Source of the DNA: Panorpa germanica
Lineage: Eukaryota; Arthropoda; Insecta; Mecoptera; Panorpidae
Assembly: GCA_963678705.1 (NCBI GenBank)
Contig: OY783214.1
Span: 868,001-932,000 of the forward strand
Reading direction: 5' to 3'
DNA length: 64,000 nucleotides
In this document: positions 24,884-39,607 of the stretch, in pieces
Position numbering within the stretch: the stretch's first letter is position 1
Layout: the number at the start of each line of letters is the position of its first letter
Notes under the pieces: generated by a model
Databases searched by the model: none
The model's input: only the letters and a program-made list of their open reading frames with translations
What the model was told of the DNA's origin: nothing
Made by a program: the position numbers and the translations under genes

Positions 24884-26056
24884 TTAGTTTATACTCGTAT
24901 AAAATCGGGTTTTAAATAATAGAGTGTATTAATTGTTATAAGTAAACAATATATATGGTTTTCTTGAAAATTGTGACTGATTGTTCATGAACAATCACAC
25001 TATACCAAGATCACGCAAAAAAAAAAACATAAATTGTCGCATATTATAATACTATATAGAATTTATAGAAATTCCAGGGTGCCTTTAATAATGTCTGGTG
25101 GCCAAGTGCCCTTCGAAGAATTAGGCCGGCAAAAATCTCTAGGAACTTCTACTGCACTATAGAGAATTATATTCATTGTTAAACATTAATTTTACAAACC
25201 GATTACCGTTCCATGAAAAGAGGCAACTATCTAATGGTTGTCCTCAACTCTGGAACATAGTATTCGACAAAGACTGTGTTTCTCACTCGAAAGGTTGTGT
25301 AAACGTATGTTTTGTCGAATGATAAAGTGATCCTTGTCGGTGCAAATAGTATAGAACAACTAGAAAGCCGTTCTTTAGCTTTTATAGATAAAATGTGTAG
25401 TTTCTTGAAGCTACACAAAATAGCTATATCTTCAAGTAAAACAAAGATGATGATTCTTGCCTTTGGCAAGACAGATGGGACTTAACAGAAAAAGAAAGAG
25501 CGACAATTTGGTTAACAATGACGTTAATTTTGATTTGCAACACAACTGGTACCTATCTACTGTGTGTGTGTGATCAGCTCCTGCTACTTTAGGTGAAAAA
25601 AAAAGAATAAAAGTGAGAAATTAATTACGGAAAAAAATTAAATATATTATATAAATACTTCCTCTAACGAAAAGTATTTAAGTTTATTTTAATATTGTGC
25701 TAATTTACTCTAAAATAAGTGTTTTTAAAAATGTTTGACAGTTGGAAGCCAGTGTTGAAAAATATAACTAAATATATATATGACGCGTACACGCGGTCTT
25801 ATGAAAATAACCTCAAAACTGTAACTTTGTCGTTTTTGAGATAAAACAATAATAAGTGCGATAGACAAAGAAATTGATAATAATTAAGTTACTGTTACTG
25901 CTAAAACATCAACTGGTTAGGAAATTAAAGAAATTTGTAGACCTATATAAGGAAGACCTGATATAAACACTACAAATATACGGAAAACAAAAGGTTGCTG
26001 CTCACTATCAAGTAAGTCAAATAACATTAACTAAAAATAATATTAATACATACCAA
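24884..26056 (+). repeat. Satellite monomer 23, subtype H
   Basis: 1173 bp. A private short deletion near 24920 removes one copy of aaagag from the AATAAA region (ataatagagtg). Confidence 0.9.
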
Positions 26057-27232
26057 TTAGTTTATACTCGTATAAAATCGAGTTTTAAATAAAAAAGAGA
26101 GTGTATTTATTGTTATAAGTAAACAATATATATAGTTTTCTTAAAAAAATTGTGACTAATTGTTCATGAACAATCACACTATACCAAGATAACGCAGAAA
26201 AAAACATAACTTGTCTCATATTATAATACTATATAGAATTTATAGAAATTCCAGGGTGCCTTCAAAAATGTCTGGTGGCCAAGTGCCCTTCGAAGAATTA
26301 GGCCGGCAAAAATCTCTAGGAATGTCTACTGCACTATGGAGAACTATATTCATTGTTAAACATTAATTTTACAAACCGATTACCGTTCCATGACAAGAGG
26401 CAACTATCTAATGGTTGTCCTCAACTCTGGAACATGGTATTCGACAAAGACTGTGTTTCTCACTCGAAAGGTTGTGTAAACGTATGTTATGTCGAATGAT
26501 AAAGTGATCCTTGTCGGTGCAAATAGTATAGAACAACTAGAAAGCCGTTCTTTAGCTTTTATAGATAAAATGTGTAGTTTCTTGAAGCTACACAAAATAG
26601 CTATATCTTCAAGTAAAACAAAGATGATGATTCTTGCCTTTGGCAAGACAGATGGGACTTAACAGAAAAAGAAAGAGCGACATTTTGGTTAACAAAGACG
26701 TTAATTTTGATTTGCAACACAACTGGTACCTATCTACTGTGTGTGTGTGATCGGCTCCTGCTACTTTAGGTGAAAAAAGTGATAAAAAGTGAGAAATTAA
26801 TTACGGAAAAAAATTAAATATATTATATAAATACTTCTTCTAACAAAAAGTGTTAAAGTTTATTTTAATATTGTGCTAATTTAATCTAAAATAAGTGTTT
26901 TAAAAAATGTTTGACAGTTGGAAGCCAGTGTTGAAAAATATGACTACATATATATATGACGCGTACACGCAGTCTTATAAAAATAACCTCAAACCTGTAA
27001 CTTTGTCGTTTTTAAAATAAAACAATAATAAGTGCGATTGACATAGAAATTGATATAAGTTAGGTAAGTGTTTGTGCTAAAACATCAACTGGTTAGGAAA
27101 TTCAAAAAATCTGTAGACCTATATAAGGAAGACCTTACATAACCACTACAAATATACGGAAAACAAAAGGTTGCTGCTCACTATCAAGTAAGTCAAATAA
27201 CAATAACTATAAATAATATTAATACATAACAA
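26057..27232 (+). repeat. Satellite monomer 24, hybrid I head / C tail
   Basis: 1176 bp. It is I-like to about 27000, then C-like (attgatataag and ttcaaaaaatctg, as in monomer 18). It marks one crossover of the 5.85-kb duplication. Confidence 0.85.
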
Positions 27233-28404
27233 TTAGTTTATACTCGTATAAAAGCAAGTTTCAAATAATAAAGAGTGTATTAATTGTTATAAGTAAACAA
27301 TATATATAGTTTTCTTGAAAATTGTGACTGATTGTTTATGAACAATCACACTATACCAAGATAACGCAAAACAAAACATAACTTGTCGCATATCATAATA
27401 CTATATTAAATTTATAGAAATTCTAGGGTGCCTTTAATAATGTCTGGTGGCCAAGTGCCCTTTGAAGAATTAGGCCGGCAAAATTCTCTAGGAACGTCTA
27501 CTGCACTATGGAGAACTATATTCATTGTTAAACATTAATTTTACAAACCGATTACCGTTCCATAAAAAGAGGCAAGTATCTAATGGATGTCCTCACCTCT
27601 GGAACATGGTATTCGACGAGGACTGTGTTTCTCACTCGAAAGGTTGTGTAAACGTATGTTTTGCCGAATGATATAGTGATCCTTGTCGGTGCAAATAGTA
27701 GAGAACAACTAGAAAGCCGTGCTTTAGCTTCTATAAATAAAATGTGTAGTTTCTTGAAGCTACACAAAATGGCTATATCTTCAAGTAAAACAAAGATAAT
27801 GATACTTGCCTTTAGCAAGACAGATGGGACTTAACAGAAAAAGGAAGAACTACATATTGGTTAACAAAGACGTTAATTTTGATTTGCAACACAAGTGGTA
27901 CTTATCTACTGTGTGTGTGTGATCGGCTACTGCTACTTTAGGTGAAAAAAAAGATTAAAAGTGAGAAATTAATTACGGAAAAAAATTAAATATATTATAT
28001 AAATACTTCTTCTAACAAAAAGTATTTAAGTTTATTTTAATATTGTGCTAATTTACTCTAAAATAAGTGTTTTTAAAAATGTTTGACAGTTGGAAGCCAG
28101 TGTTGAAAAATATGACTACATATATATATGACGCGTACACGCAGTCTTATAAAAATAACCTCAAACCTGTAACTTTGTCGTTTTTAAAATAAAACAATAA
28201 TAAGTGCGATTAACATAGAAATTGATATAAGTTAGGTAAGTGTTTGTGCTAAAACATCAACTGGTTAGGAAATTCAAGAAATCTGTAGACCTATATAAGG
28301 AAGACCTTACATAACCACTACAAATATACGGAAAACAAAAGGTTGCTGCTCACTATCAAGTAAGTCAAATAACAATAACTATAAATAATATTAATACATA
28401 ACAA
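27233..28404 (+). repeat. Satellite monomer 25, hybrid D head / E tail
   Basis: 1172 bp. The D pattern runs through the RT relic to about 27945, then the E/C pattern with the private gcgattaacatag of monomer 20. One monomer length was lost between parents like 19 and 20. Confidence 0.88.
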
Positions 28405-29574
28405 TTAGTTTATACTCGTATAAAAGCAAGTTTCAAATAATAAAGAGTGTATTAATTGTTATAAGTAAACAATATATATGGTTTTCTTGAAAATTGTGAC
28501 TGATTGTTTATGAACAATCACACTATACCAAGATAACGCAAAACAAAAGATAACTTGTCGCATATCATAATACTATATTAAATTAATAGAAATTCCAGGG
28601 TGCCTTTAATAATGTCTGGTGACCAAGTGCCCTTAGAAGAATTAGGCCAGCAAAATTCTCTAGGAACGTCTACTGCACTATCGAGAACTATATTCATTGT
28701 TAAACATTAATTTTACAAACCGATTACCGTTCCATAAAAAGAGGCAAGTATCTAATGGATGTCCTCACCTCTGGAACATGGTATTCGACGAGGACTGTGT
28801 TTCTCACTCGAAAGGTTGTGTAAACGTATGTTTTGCTGAATGATAAAGTGATCCTTGTCAGTGCAAATAGTATAGAACAACTAGAAAGCCGTTCTTCAGC
28901 TTCTATAGATAAAATGTGTTGTTTTTTGAAGCTACACAAAAAACTATATCTTCAAGTAAATCAAAGATGATTATTCTTGCCTTTAACAAGACAGATGGGA
29001 CTTAACAGAAAAAGGAAGAACTACATATTGGTTAACAAAGACGTTAATTTTGATTTGCAACACAAGTGGTACTTATCTACTGTGTGTGTGTGATCGGCTC
29101 CTGCTACTTTAGGTGAAAAAAAGATTAAAAGTGAGAAATTAATTACGAAAAAAAATTAAATATATTATATAAATACTTCTTCTAACGAAAAGTATTTAAG
29201 TTTATTTTAATATTGTGCTAATTTAATCTGAAATAAGTGTTTTGAAAAATGTTTGACAGTTGGAAACCAGTGTTGAAAAATATAACTAAATATATATATG
29301 ACGCGTACACGCGGTCTTATGAAAATAACCTCAAAACTGTAACTTTGTCGTTTTTGAGATAAAACAATAATAAGTGCGATAGACAAAGAAATTAATAATA
29401 ATTAGTTTATTGTTAATGCTAAAACATCAACTGGTTAGGAAATTCAAGAAATCTGTAGACCTATATAAGGAAAACCTCATATAAACACTATAAATATACG
29501 GAAAACTAAAGGTTGCTGCTCACTATCAAGTAAGTCAAATAACATTAACTATAAATAATAATAATACATAACAA
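28405..29574 (+). repeat. Satellite monomer 26, subtype F
   Basis: 1170 bp and start of the second full F-to-M cassette. It has the same length as monomers 6 and 42 and none of monomer 21's deletion. Confidence 0.9.
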
Positions 29575-30748
29575 TTATTTTGTACTCGTATAAAAGCGAG
29601 TATCACATAATAAAGAGAGTGTATTAATTGTTACAAGTAAACAATATATATGGTTTTCTTGAAAATTGTGACTGATTGTTCATGAACAATCACACTATAC
29701 CAAGATAACGCAAATAAAAAAAATAACTTGTCGCATATTATAATACTATATAGAATTTATAGAAATTCCAGGGTGCCTTTAATAATGTCTGGTGGCCAAG
29801 TGCCCTTCGAAGAATTAGGCCGGCAAAAATCTCTAGGAACTTCTACTGCACTATAGAGAACTATATTCATTGTTAAACATTAATTTTACAAACCGATTAC
29901 CGTTCCATGAAAAGAGGCAACTATTTAATGGTTGTCCTCAACTCTGGAACATGGTATTCGACAAGGACTGTGTTTCTTACTCAAAAGGTTGTGTAAACGT
30001 ATGTCTTATCAAATGATAAAGTGATCCTTGTCAGTGCAAATAGTATAGAACAACTAGAAAGCCGTTCTTTAGCTTCTATAGATAAAATGTGAAGTTTCTT
30101 GAAGCTACACAAAATGGCTATATCTTCAAGTAAAACAAAGATGATGATCCTTGCCTTTGGCAAGACAGATGGGACTTAACAGAAAAAGGAAGAACTACAT
30201 ATTGTTTAACAAAGACGTTAATTAGGATTTGCAATACAAGTGGTACCTATCTACTGTGTGTGTGTGATCAGCTCCTGCTACTTTAGGTGAAAAAGTGATT
30301 AGAAGTGAAAAATTAATTACTGAAAAAAATTTAATATATTATATAAATACTACTTCTAACGAAAAGTTTTTAAGTTTATTTTAATATTGTGCTAATTTAA
30401 TCTAAAATAAGTGTTTTTAAAAATGTTTGACAGTTGGAAACCAGTGTTGAAAAATATAAATAAATATATATATGACGCGTACACGCAGTCTTATAAAAAT
30501 AACCTTATAATTGTAACTATGTCGTTTTTCAGATAAAACAATAATAAGTGCGATACACAAAGAAATTGATAATAATAACGTTACTGTTAGTGCTGAGACA
30601 TCAACTTGTTAGGAAATTCAAGAAATTTGTAGACCTATATAAAGAAGACCTGATATAAACACTACAAATATACGGAAAACAAAAGGTTGTTGCTCACTAT
30701 CAAGTAAGTCAAATAACATTAACTATTAATAATATTAATACATAACAA
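29575..30748 (+). repeat. Satellite monomer 27, subtype G
   Basis: 1174 bp, sister of monomer 22. Two A bases are missing in the A run near 30290 (tgaaaaagtg). Confidence 0.9.
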
Positions 30749-31925
30749 TTAGTTTATACTCGTATAAAATCGGGTTTTAAATAATAAAGAGAGTGTATTA
30801 ATTGTTATAAGTAAACAATATATATGGTTTTCTTGAAAATTGTGACTGATTGTTCATGAACAATCACACTATACCAAGATCACGCAAAAAAAAAAACATA
30901 AATTGTCGCATATTATAATACTATATAGAATTTATAGAAATTCCAGGGTGCCTTTAATAATGTCTGGTGGCCAAGTGCCCTTCGAAGAATTAGGCCGGCA
31001 AAAATCTCTAGGAACTTCTACTGCACTATAGAGAATTATATTCATTGTTAAACATTAATTTTACAAACCGATTACCGTTCCATGAAAAGAGGCAACTATC
31101 TAATGGTTGTCCTCAACTCTGGAACATAGTATTCGACAAAGACTGTGTTTCTCACTCGAAAGGTTGTGTAAACGTATGTTTTGTCGAATGATAAAGTGAT
31201 CCTTGTCGGTGCAAATAGTATAGAACAACTAGAAAGCCGTTCTTTAGCTTTTATAGATAAAATGTGTAGTTTCTTGAAGCTACACAAAATAGCTATATCT
31301 TCAAGTAAAACAAAGATGATGATTCTTGCCTTTGGCAAGACAGATGGGACTTAACAGAAAAAGAAAGAGCGACAATTTGGTTAACAATGACGTTAATTTT
31401 GATTTGCAACACAACTGGTACCTATCTACTGTGTGTGTGTGATCAGCTCCTGCTACTTTAGGTGAAAAAAAAAGAATAAAAGTGAGAAATTAATTACGGA
31501 AAAAAATTAAATATATTATATAAATACTTCCTCTAACGAAAAGTATTTAAGTTTATTTTAATATTGTGCTAATTTACTCTAAAATAAGTGTTTTTAAAAA
31601 TGTTTGACAGTTGGAAGCCAGTGTTGAAAAATATAACTAAATATATATATGACGCGTACACGCGGTCTTATGAAAATAACCTCAAAACTGTAACTTTGTC
31701 GTTTTTGAGATAAAACAATAATAAGTGCGATAGACAAAGAAATTGATAATAATTAAGTTACTGTTAGTGCTAAAACATCAACTGGTTAGGAAATTAAAGA
31801 AATTTGTAGACCTATATAAGGAAGACCTGATATAAACACTACAAATATACGGAAAACAAAAGGTTGCTGCTCACTATCAAGTAAGTCAAATAACATTAAC
31901 TAAAAATAATATTAATACATACCAA
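30749..31925 (+). repeat. Satellite monomer 28, subtype H
   Basis: 1177 bp, the same length as monomers 8 and 44. It shares ctatagagaatta with monomer 23. Confidence 0.9.
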
Positions 31926-33100
31926 TTAGTTTATACTCGTATAAAATCGAGTTTTAAATAAAAAAGAGAGTGTATTTATTGTTATAAGTAAACAATATAT
32001 ATAGTTTTCTTAAAAAAATTGTGACTAATTGTTCATGAACAATCACACTATACCAAGATAACGCAGAAAAAAACATAACTTGTCTCATATTATAATACTA
32101 TATAGAATTTATAGAAATTCCAGGGTGCCTTCAAAAATGTCTGGTGGCCAAGTGCCCTTCGAAGAATTAGGCCGGCAAAAATCTCTAGGAATGTCTACTG
32201 CACTATGGAGAACTATATTCATTGTTAAACATTAATTTTACAAACCGATTACCGTTCCATGAAAAGAGGCAACTATCTAATGGTTGTCCTCAACTCTGGA
32301 ACATGGTATTCGACAAAGACTGTGTTTCTCACTCGAAAGGTTGTGTAAACGTATGTTATGTCGAATGATAAAGTGATCCTTGTCGGTGCAAATAGTATAG
32401 AACAACTAGAAAGCCGTTCTTTAGCTTTTATAGATAAAATGTGTAGTTTCTTGAAGCTACACAAAATAGCTATATCTTCAAGTAAAACAAAGATGATGAT
32501 TCTTGCCTTTGGCAAGACAGATGGGACTTAACAGAAAAAGAAAGAGCGACATTTTGGTTAACAAAGACGTTAATTTTGATTTGCAACACAACTGGTACCT
32601 ATCTACTGTGTGTGTGTGATCGGCTCCTGCTACTTTAGGTGAAAAAAGTGATAAAAAGTGAGAAATTAATTACGGAAAAAAATTAAATATATTATATAAA
32701 TACTTCTTCTAACAAAAAGTGTTAAAGTTTATTTTAATATTGTGCTAATTTAATCTAAAATAAGTGTTTTAAAAAATGTTTGACAGTTGGAAGCCAGTGT
32801 TGAAAAATATGACTACATATATATATGACGCGTACACGCAGTCTTATAAAAATAACCTCAAACCTGTAACTTTGTCGTTTTAAAATAAAACAATAATAAG
32901 TGCGATTGACATAGAAATTAATGTAAGTTAGGTAAGTGTTTGTGCTAAAACATCAACTGGTTAGGAAATTCAAGAAATCTGTAGACCTATATAAGGAAGA
33001 CCTTACAAAACCACTACAAATATACGGAAAACAAAAGGTTGCTGCTCACTATCAAGTAAGTCAAATAACAATAACTATAAATAATATTAATACATAACAA
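31926..33100 (+). repeat. Satellite monomer 29, subtype I
   Basis: 1175 bp. Unlike monomer 24 it keeps the true I tail (attaatgtaagtt). It shares ccttcaaaaatgtc with monomer 24. Confidence 0.9.
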
Positions 33101-34272
33101 TTAGTTTATACTCGTATAAAAGCAAGTTTCAAATAATAAAGAGTGTATTAATTGTTATAAGTAAACAATATATATGGTTTTCTTGAAAATTGTGACTGAT
33201 TGTTTATGAACAATCACACTATACCAAGATAACGCAAAACAAAAGATAACTTGTCGCATATCATAATACTATATTAAATTTATAGAAATTCCAGGGTGCC
33301 TTTAATAATGTCTGGTGGCCAAGTGCCCTTAGAAGAATTAGGCCGGCAAAATTCTCTAGGAACGTCTACTGCACTATCGAGAACTATATTCATTGTTAAA
33401 CATTAATTTTACAAACCGATTACCGTTCCATAAAAAGAGGCAAGTATCTAATGGATGTCCTCACCTCTGGAACATGGTATTCGACGAGGACTGTGTTTCT
33501 CACTCGAAAGGTTGTGTAAACGTATGTTTTGCCGAATGATAAAGTGATCCTTGTCAGTGCAAATAGTAGAGAACAACTAGAAAGCCGTTCTTTAGCTTCT
33601 ATAAATAAAATGTGTAGTTTCTTGAAGCTACACAAAATGGCTATATCTTTAAGTAAAACAAAGATAATGATACTTACCTTTAGCAAGACAGATGGGACTT
33701 AACAGAAAAAGGAAGAACTACATATTGGTTAACAAAGACGTAAATTTTGATTTGCAACACAAGTGGTACTTATCTACTGTGTGTGTGTGATCGGCTACTG
33801 CTACTTTAGGTGAAAAAAGTGATTAAAAGTGAAAAATTAATTACTGAATAAAATTAAATATATTAAATAAATACTTCTTCTAACGAAAAGTATTTAAGTT
33901 TATTTTAATATTGTGCTAATTTATTCTACAATAAGTGTTTTTAAAAATGTTTGACAGTTGGAAACCAGTGTTAAAAAATATAAGTAAATATATATATGAC
34001 GCGTACACGCGGTCTTATGAAAATAACCTCAAAACTGTAACTTTGTCGTTTTTGATATTAAACAATAATAAGTGCGATATACAAAAAAATTGATAATAAT
34101 TAGGTTAGTGTTAGTGCTAAAACATCAACTGGTTAAGAATTTCAAGAAATCTGTCGATCTATATATGGAAGACCTCTTATAAACACTACAAATATACGAA
34201 AAACAAAAGGTTGCTGCTTACTATCAAGTAAGTCAAATAACATTAACTATAAATAATAATAATACATAACAA
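33101..34272 (+). repeat. Satellite monomer 30, subtype J
   Basis: 1172 bp, twin of monomer 10. gtgaaaaattaa instead of gtgagaaattaa near 33830 is a private change. Confidence 0.9.
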
Positions 34273-35446
34273 TTAGTTTATACTCGTATAAGAGCGAGTT
34301 TTAAATAATAAAGAGAGTGTATTAATTGTTATAAGTAAACAATATATATGGTTTTCTTGAAAATTGTGACTGATTGTTTATGAACAATCACACTATACTT
34401 AGATAACGCAAAAAAAAACATAACTTGTCGCATATTATGATACTATATAGAATTTATAGAAATTCCAGGGTGCCTTTAATAATGTCTGGTGGCCAAGTGC
34501 CCTTCGAAGAATTAGGCCGGCAAAAATCTCTAGGAACGTCTACTGCACTATGGAGAACTATATTCATTGTTAAACATTAACTTTACAAACCGATTACCGT
34601 TCCATAAAAAGAGGCAATTATCTAATGGTTGTCCTCAACTCTAGAACATGGTATTTGACGAGGACTGTGTTTCTCACTCGAAAGGTTGTGTAAACGTATG
34701 TTTTGTCGAATGATAAAGTGATCCTTGTCGATGCAAATAGTATAGAACAACTAGAAGGCTGTTCCTTAGCTTCTATAGATAAAATGTGTAGTTTCTTGAA
34801 GCTACACAAAATAGCTATATCTTCAAGTAAAACAAAGATTATGATTCTTGCTTTTGGCAAGACAGATGGGACTTAACAGAAAAAGAAAGAGCTAAATTTT
34901 GGTTAACAAAGACGTTAATTTTGATTTGCAACACAACTGGTACCTATCTACTGTGTGTGTGTGATCGGCTCCTGCTACTTTAGGTGAAAAAAGTGATAAA
35001 AAGTGAGAAATTAATTACGGAAAAAAATTAAATATATTATATAAATACTTCTTCTAACGAAAAGTGTTGAAGTTTATTTTAATATTGTGCTAATTTAATC
35101 TAAAATAAGTGTTTTAAAAAATGTTTGACAGTTGGAAACCAGTGTTGAAAAATATAACTAAATATATATATGTCGCGTACACGCAGTCTTACGAAAATAA
35201 CCTCAAAACTGTAACTTTGTCGTTTTTGAGATAAAACAATAATAAGTGCGATAGACATAGAAATTGATATAAGTTAGGTAAGTGTTTGTGCTAAAACATT
35301 AACTGGCTAGGAAATTCAAGAAATCTGTAGACCTTTATAAGGAAGACCTTACATAACCACTACAAATATACGGAAAACAAAAGGTTGCTGCTCACTATCA
35401 AGTAAGTCAAATAACAATAACTATAAATAATATTAATACATAACAA
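34273..35446 (+). repeat. Satellite monomer 31, subtype K
   Basis: 1174 bp, twin of monomer 11, with gagttttaaat at the head and ttgcttttggc in the RT relic as private changes. Confidence 0.9.
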
Positions 35447-36618
35447 TTAGTTTATACTCGTATAAAAGCAAGTTTCAAATAATAAAAAGTGTATTAATGG
35501 TTATAACTAAACAATATATATGGTTTTCTTGAAAATTGTGACTGATTGTTTATGAACAATCACACTATACCAAGATAACGCAAAACAAAACATAACTTGT
35601 CGCATATCATAATACCATATTAAATTTATAGAAATTCCAGGGTGCCTTTAATAATGTCTGGTGGCCAAGTGCCCTTCGAAGAATTAGGCCGGAAAAAATC
35701 TCTAGGAACGTCTACTGCACTATGGAGAACTATATTCATTGTTAAACATTAATTTTACAAACCGATTACCGTTCCATGAAAAGAGGCAACTATCTAATGG
35801 TTGTCCTCAACTCTGGAACATGGTATTCGACAAAGACTGTGTTTCTCACTCGAAAGGTTGTGTAAACGTATGTTTTGTCGGATGATAAAGTGATCCTTGT
35901 CGGTGCATATAGTATAGAACTACTAGAAAGCCGTTCTTTAGCTTCTATAGATAAAATGTGTAGTTTCTTGAAGCTACACAAAATAGCTATATTTTCAAGT
36001 AAAACAAAGATGATGATTCTTGCCTTTGGCAAGACAGATGGGACTAAACAGAAAAAGAAAGAGCGACATTTTGGTTAACAATGACGTTAATTTTGATTTG
36101 CAACACAACTGGTACCTATCTACTGTGTGTGTGTGATCAGCTCCTGCTACTTTAGGTGAAAAAAAAGAATAAAAGTGAGAAATTAATTACGGAAAAAAAT
36201 TAAATATATTATTTAAATACTTCCTCTAACGAAAAGTATTTAAGTTTATTTTAATATTCTGCTAATTTACTCTAAAATAAGTGTTTTTAAAAATGTTTGA
36301 CAGTTGGAAGCCAGTGTTGAAAAATATAACTAAATATATATATGACGCGTACACGCGGTCTTATGAAAATAACCTCAAAACTGTAACTTTGTCGTTTTTG
36401 AGATAAAACAATAATAAGTGTGATAGACAAAGAAATTGATAATAATTAAGTTACTGTTAGTGCTAAAACATCAACTGGTTAGAAAATTAAAGAAATTTGT
36501 AGACCTATATAAGGAAGACCTGATATAAACACTACAAATATACGGAAAACAAAAGGTTGCTGCTCACTATCAAGTAAGTCAAATAACATTAACTATAAAT
36601 AATATTAATACATACCAA
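35447..36618 (+). repeat. Satellite monomer 32, subtype L
   Basis: 1172 bp, twin of monomer 12, with private ggccggaaaaaatc and aagtgtgatag changes. Confidence 0.9.
35706..36078 (+). pseudogene. RT relic with extended open frame (subtype L, monomer 32)
   Basis: The encoded stretch from 35875 is identical to that of monomer 12 at the protein level, 22537 bp apart. It is a copy of the same cassette rather than independent evidence for function. Confidence 0.6.
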
Positions 36619-37261
36619 TTAGTTTATACTCGTATAAAATCGAGTTTTAAATAAAAAAGAGAGTGTATTTATTGTTATAAGTAAACAATATATATAGTTT
36701 TTTAAAAAAATTGTGACTAATTGTTCATGAACAATCACACTATACCAAGATAACGCAAAAAAAAACATAACTTGTCTCATATTATAATACTATATAGAAT
36801 TTATAGAAATTCCAGGGTGCCTTTAATAATGTCTGGTGGCCAAGTGCCCTTCGAAGAATTAGGCCGGCAAAAATCTCTAGGAACGTCTACTGCACTATGG
36901 AGAACTATATTCATTGTTAAACATTAACTTTACAAACCGATTACCGTTCCATAAAAAGAGGCAATTATCTAATGGTTGTCCTCAACTCTAGAACATGGTA
37001 TTTGACGAGGACTGTATTTCTCACTCGAAAGGTTGTGTAAACGTATGTTTATAATAATAAGTGCGATAGACATAGAAATTGATATAAGTTAGGTAAGTGT
37101 TTGTGCTAAAACATTAACTGGTTAGGAAATTCAAGAAATCTGTAGACCTTTATAAGGAAGACCTTACATAACCACTACAAATATACGGAAAACAAAAGGT
37201 TGCTGCTCACTATCAAGTAAGTCAAATAACAATAACTATAAATAATATTAATACATAACAA
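36619..37261 (+). repeat. Satellite monomer 33, subtype M (internally deleted)
   Basis: 643 bp with the same deletion junction as monomer 13. Confidence 0.9.
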
Positions 37262-38432
37262 TTAGTTTATACTCGTATAAAAGCAAGTTTCAAATAATAA
37301 AAAGTGTATTAATGGTTATAACTAAACAATATATATGGTTTTCTTGAAAATTGTGACTGATTGTTTATGAACAATCACACTATAATAAGATAACGCAAAA
37401 CAAAACATAACTTGTCGCATATCATAATACCATATTAAATTTATAAAAATTCCAGGGTGCCTTTAATAATGTCTGGTGGCCAAGTGCCCTTCGAAGAATT
37501 AGGCCGGCAAAAATCTTTAGGAACGTCTACTGCACTATGGAGAACTATATTCATTGTTAAACATTAATTTTACAAACCGATTACCGTTCCATGAAAAGAG
37601 GCAACTATTTAATGGTTGTCCTCAACTCTGGAACATGGTAATCGACGAGGACTATGTTTCTCACTCGAAAGGCTGTGTAAACGTATGTTTTATTGAATGA
37701 TAAAGTAATCCTTGTCGGTGCAAATAGTATAGAACAACTAGAAAGCCGTTCTTTAGCTTCTATAGATAAAATGTGTAGTTTCTTAAAGCTACACAAAATA
37801 GCTATATCTTCAAGTAAAACAAAGATGATTATTCTTGCCTTTAACAAGACAGATGGGACTTAACAGAAAAAGGAAGAACTACATATTGGTTAACAAAGAC
37901 GTTAATTTTGATTTGCAACACAAGTGGTACCTATCTACTGTGTGTGTGTGATCGGCTCCTGCTACTTTAGGTGAAAAAAAGATTAAAAGTGAGAAATTAA
38001 TTACGAAAAAAAATTAAATATATTATATAAATACTTCTTCTAACGAAAAGTATTTAAGTTTATTTTAATATTGTGCTAATTTAATCTGAAATAAGTGTTT
38101 TGAAAAATGTTTGACAGTTGGAAACCAGTGTTGAAAAATATAACTAAATATATATATGACGCGTACACGCGGTCTTATGAAAATAACCTCAAAACTGTAA
38201 CTTTGTCGTTTTTGAGATAAAACAATAATAAGTGCGATAGACAAAGAAATTAATAATAATTAGTTTATTGTTAATGCTAAAACATCAACTGGTTAGGAAA
38301 TTCAAGAAATCTGTAGACCTATATAAGGAAAACCTCATATAAACACTATAAATATACGGAAAACTAAAGGTTGCTGCTCACTATCAAGTAAGTCAAATAA
38401 CATTAACTATAAATAATAATAATACATAACAA
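37262..38432 (+). repeat. Satellite monomer 34, N/E head with A tail
   Basis: 1171 bp. The head shares cactataataag with monomer 14, the middle is E-like (gaaaggctgtg, taaagtaatcc), and the tail is A/F-like and complete. It may show what monomer 14 looked like before its truncation. Confidence 0.85.
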
Positions 38433-39607
38433 TTAGTTTATACTCGTATAAAAGCGAGTATCAAATAATAAAGAGAGTGTATTAATTGTTACAAGTAAAC
38501 AATATATATGGTTTTCTTCAAAATTGTGACTGATTGTTCATGAACAATCACACTATACCAAGATAACGCAAATAAAAAAAATAACTTGTCGCATATTATA
38601 ATACTATATAGAATTTATAGAAATTCTAGGGTGCCTTTAATAATGTCTGGTGGCCAAGTGCCCTTCGAAGAATTAGGCCGGCAAAAATCTCTAGGAACTT
38701 CTACTGCACTATGGAGAACTATATTCATTGTTAAACATTAATTTTACAAACCGATTACCGTTCCATGAAAAGAGGCAACTATTTAATGGTTGTCCTCAAC
38801 TCTGGAACATGGTTTTCGACAAAAACTGTGTTTCTTACTCAAAAGGTTGTGTAAACGTATGTCTTATCAAATGATAAAGTGATCCTTGTCGGTGCAAATA
38901 GTATAGAACAACTAGAAAGCCGTTCTTTAGCTTCTATAGATAAAATGTGTAGTTTCTTGAAGCTACACAAAATGGCTATATCTTCAAGTAAAACGAAGAT
39001 GATGATCCTTGCCTTTGGCAAGACAGATGGGACTTAACAGAAAAAGGAAGAACTACATATTGTTTAACAAAGACGTTAATTAGGATTTGCAATACAAGTG
39101 GTACCTATCTACTGTGTGTGTGTGATCAGCTCCTGCTACTTTAGGTGAAAAAAGTGATTAGAAGTGAAAAATTAATTACTGAAAAAAATTTAATATATTA
39201 TATAAATACTTCTTCTAACGAAAAGTATTTAAGTTTATTTTAATATTGTGCTAATTTAATCTAAAATAAGTGTTTTTAAAAATGTTTGACAGTTGGAAAC
39301 CAGTGTTGAAAAATATAAATAAATATATATATGACGCGTACACGCAGTCTTATAAAAATAACCTTAAAATTGTAACTATGTCGTTTTTGAGATAAAACAA
39401 TAATAAGTGCGATACACAAAGAAATTGATAATAATAACGTTACTGTTAGTGCTGAGACATCAACTTGTTAGGAAATTCAAGAAATTTGTAGACCTATATA
39501 AAGAAGACCTGATATAAACACTACAAATATACGGAAAACAAAAGGTTGTTGCTCACTATCAAGTAAGTCAAATAACATTAACTATTAATAATATTAATAC
39601 ATAACAA
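38433..39607 (+). repeat. Satellite monomer 35, subtype B
   Basis: 1175 bp, twin of monomers 2 and 17, with private cttcaaaattg and gacaaaaactg changes. Confidence 0.9.
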
